NCBI RefSeq assembly: GCF_019104765.1
Contig: NZ_JAHRXJ010000004.1
Location: forward strand, 248,001 to 312,000
DNA: 64,000 nt
Origin: Synechococcus sp. HK05
Lineage (GTDB): Bacteria > Cyanobacteriota > Cyanobacteriia > PCC-6307 > Cyanobiaceae
Direction: 5' to 3'
Below, piece after piece: positions 62,297-64,000 of this stretch; within the stretch, counting starts at the first letter, position 1, and the number at the start of each line of letters is the position of its first letter. The position numbers and the translations under genes were made by a program. The notes below the pieces were generated by a model, which saw nothing but the letters and a program-made list of their open reading frames with translations, did not search any database and was not told the DNA's origin.

Positions 62297-63108
62297 GCCC
62301 AGCGCGCCAGGGCAGCCTCACCGCTGCCCTCCCACACACTGCGTCTGCGTTGATCGAGCACCCGCACGCTGTTGGCTCGGGCCAGCACGGGTTGCTGATA
62401 CAGATCAGGCGGTAGCGACTGCAACGTGGCCGTCACCAGACGGTTGAGTTCCGCAGCGGGCATCCAGCCCCCGCCGCGGCGGCGTTGCCGCGCTTCGGCC
62501 TGAAGCCGCCAGCGGCGCGGCCAACGCCAACTGCTCGGCCACAACATCACCAGTTGATCGAGCTCCTGCCAGAGCGGCAGGTAGCCCTCCAGTGCCTGAT
62601 TGCAGCGCTGCCACCACGCCAGCTCGGCAGCACTGAAACGGCCCTGCAACGCCGAGATGGCAATCTCAAGATCCTCGACGGGTCGGCAGGCCAGCATCCA
62701 GCCCTCCAGCAGCAGCGCATCGGCCGGCCCGCGCCAGGGCTCCACACGGTCGCCCTGGCCACCGCGCAGGGTTTTCTCGAAGCGGGGCAACTCCAGGATC
62801 CGATCGGGGGCAGAGCGCCAGCGGCGCACCCCCTGCCTCAGCGCCTCGGGCTCATGGCTGCCGGGGGGCACGCGGTTCACGCCATAGGGATTGCCAGCCA
62901 TGGCGGCCAGCCGCTGCGGCCAGGGCAGATAGGCATCGTCGATGGAGGCCACCGCCAACTCCAAACCGGCCGCGGCAAAAAGCTCCTGCAGGCGCCGCGC
63001 CAGGGTGCTCTTTCCAGCGCCCACCGGTCCGTTCAAGCCGATGACAGGACGCTGGCCATGGCGGATCTGCAACGCACACCAGCGCAGCACCTGCTCCTCG
63101 AGGCTCAT
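62260..63108 (-). CDS. glyK: D-glycerate 3-kinase, 282 aa
   Basis: Last step of photorespiration, phosphorylating D-glycerate to 3-phosphoglycerate. P-loop [69 protein letters not shown], and [14 protein letters not shown] match the plant/cyanobacterial GLYK family. ATG 63108 overlaps the stop of ycf20 (ATGA). Confidence 0.85.
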   Translation of the reverse strand: MSLEEQVLRWCALQIRHGQRPVIGLNGPVGAGKSTLARRLQELFAAAGLELAVASIDDAYLPWPQRLAAMAGNPYGVNRVPPGSHEPEALRQGVRRWRSAPDRILELPRFEKTLRGGQGDRVEPWRGPADALLLEGWMLACRPVEDLEIAISALQGRFSAAELAWWQRCNQALEGYLPLWQELDQLVMLWPSSWRWPRRWRLQAEARQRRRGGGWMPAAELNRLVTATLQSLPPDLYQQPVLARANSVRVLDQRRRSVWEGSGEAALARWAQPCSVSSSATG

Positions 63109-63446
63109 GACCCGAGCTTGAACGCTTCCAGCACCACGGCGTACACCACACCCAGCCGGAGGTTGTCGGTCACGATCCAGCCCAGACCGGGCCGCTCTCC
63201 CACCAGGCGGGTGCGCAAGCGCACCAGCAGCTCGAGCATCAGAACTAGCGTCAACACCACCACCGGTCGCTGACCCACCCGCTCCAGCCACAGCGCCGTC
63301 ACGTTCTCGCCCGCATAGAAGCCGAGCAGCAGAGCCAGCACCGCCAGGCTGCGGCGCCGCCAACTGCCCCGAAATCCACCGAGCAGCAGCTCACCCGCAC
63401 GGCGTTGCACGCCATCCAAGCGGGTGCGCTGGAGCGGAAGCGTCAT
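63105..63446 (-). CDS. ycf20: Ycf20/DUF565 membrane protein, 113 aa
   Basis: Small membrane protein of cyanobacteria and plastids linked in algae to non-photochemical quenching. MTLPLQRTRLDGVQRRAG then GSWRRRSLAVLALLLGFYAGENV shows the family's Q-R-T-R-L-D start and W-R-x-x-S-L…L-L-G-F helix; two more hydrophobic stretches follow. ATG 63446 overlaps the upstream stop by one base (TGATG). Confidence 0.8.
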   Translation of the reverse strand: MTLPLQRTRLDGVQRRAGELLLGGFRGSWRRRSLAVLALLLGFYAGENVTALWLERVGQRPVVVLTLVLMLELLVRLRTRLVGERPGLGWIVTDNLRLGVVYAVVLEAFKLGS

Positions 63447-64000
63447 CAGGCGGCCAGCAGCTGCTGCAGATAGGAGAGCGTGATCCAGCCCTGGGGGCAA
63501 GCCGGGCCGCTCAGAACGCTGAGCGGCTGCTCCGGATCGCCAAGATGATCGAGCACCGCCGCTGCCGCCGCAAACGCCTCAGGCGCTTCCGTGGCGCTGG
63601 AGCCGCTGCGGGTGACCAGGGTGGTGAGGCCAGCACCGCTGGCTGCCGCCACGCCATTGCCGGAATCCTCGAGGGCAATCACGCCAGCCGCCGGCAGATC
63701 GAGCTGGGCGAGGGCCAGGGCATAGGCCGCCGGATCAGGCTTTTTGCGGCGCACATCCTCGCCGCACACCCACAACGCAAAGCAGGTGCTGTGATCCGGC
63801 AACAGCCGATCCAAGAGTGCCTGCACCGCTGGGCGGGAGCTCGTGGTCACGATGGCTTGAACCACACCCGCTCGCGCAGCGCTGCGAATCAACCGCTCCA
63901 CCCCGGGGCGCAGCCGCAATGCGCCCTGCTCCACCAACGCGTTGTAGTGGCGCTGCTTCGCTGCCTGGAGTTGCTCCACCCGCTGCGGATCCGGGGCCAG
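63446..64000 (-). CDS. HAD-family phosphatase (CbbY/PGMB-like), cut by window edge
   Basis: The visible 184 codons are the C-terminal part: motif II VQAIVTTSSRPAVQALLDRL, motif III VRRKKPDPAAYALALAQL and motif IV ALEDSGNGVAAASGAGLTTL. These fit CbbY/beta-phosphoglucomutase-like HAD enzymes. The N-terminal motif I lies beyond the right edge. First gene of the leftward HAD–ycf20–glyK operon visible here. Confidence 0.85.
   Translation of the reverse strand: MAPDPQRVEQLQAAKQRHYNALVEQGALRLRPGVERLIRSAARAGVVQAIVTTSSRPAVQALLDRLLPDHSTCFALWVCGEDVRRKKPDPAAYALALAQLDLPAAGVIALEDSGNGVAAASGAGLTTLVTRSGSSATEAPEAFAAAAAVLDHLGDPEQPLSVLSGPACPQGWITLSYLQQLLAA

Overview
The window looks like a chromosome segment of a GC-rich picocyanobacterium (the Cyanobium / freshwater Synechococcus type). 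The evidence is the gene set: DUF3104 and Nif11-type small proteins, a proteobacterial-type phosphoribulokinase, Ycf20, cyanobacterial/plant-type D-glycerate 3-kinase, UPF0182, a PAP/fibrillin protein, the coq4–TIGR02450–hisA order, type III glutamine synthetases, and very high G+C at third codon positions. Coding is dense and start/stop overlaps (ATGA, GTGA, TGATG) are common. I saw no rRNA or tRNA gene, CRISPR array, insertion sequence or prophage.

Region 1 (1–7.4 kb) is metabolic: a cut-off type III glutamine synthetase, glycogen phosphorylase, a MIF-type tautomerase, a SelO-type protein AMPylase, a short-chain dehydrogenase and a CopD-like membrane protein. Region 2 (7.4–23.4 kb) is the accessory part. 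It holds many small secreted, lipoprotein or membrane proteins of unknown function, a MESH1-like HD hydrolase beside a secreted thermonuclease, an L,D-transpeptidase-like lipoprotein, an exported Mn-type superoxide dismutase, a GH57-like protein, a MAPEG protein, an omega-amidase, a Nif11-type peptide and two broken genes (a cytochrome P450 with its middle missing, and a frameshifted exported protein). Three separate genes here share a 13-residue unit, C-P-x-G-x(8)-C, mostly ending GAGYC; this is the best candidate for an undescribed exported-peptide family.

Region 3 (23.4–41.3 kb) contains a degenerate NtrC-type AAA domain fused to a membrane polyferredoxin, a glutathione transferase with a PdeM-like phosphoesterase, pgsA, a CSP41-like epimerase, coq4, a hisA whose frame is continuous with the preceding TIGR02450 domain, a Fur-family regulator, fumC, a desaturase, a MetX-like hydrolase, a glnT-like synthetase and a PIN–PhoH ATPase. 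Region 4 (41.3–54.5 kb) is a long plus-strand housekeeping run: CofE-like, GNAT, ruvX, DUF3727, yqeG, proB, lpxD, leuB, prkB, pilD, accD, a Gfo/Idh oxidoreductase and class II aldolase, closed by a strong intrinsic terminator. Region 5 (54.5–64 kb) holds UPF0182, thrC with a MoaD/ThiS-like carrier, a cupin protein behind a long hairpin, an FtsH with one predicted membrane segment, rpmF, glycerate kinase, ycf20 and a partial HAD phosphatase.

Functionally the window combines carbon flow (glycogen phosphorylase, phosphoribulokinase, aldolase, glycerate kinase, fumarase), nitrogen and amino-acid synthesis (two glutamine synthetases, proB, leuB, thrC, hisA), envelope lipids (lpxD, accD, pgsA, desaturase) and protein or RNA quality control (ftsH, PhoH, CSP41-like), broken by the accessory block at 7–23 kb.
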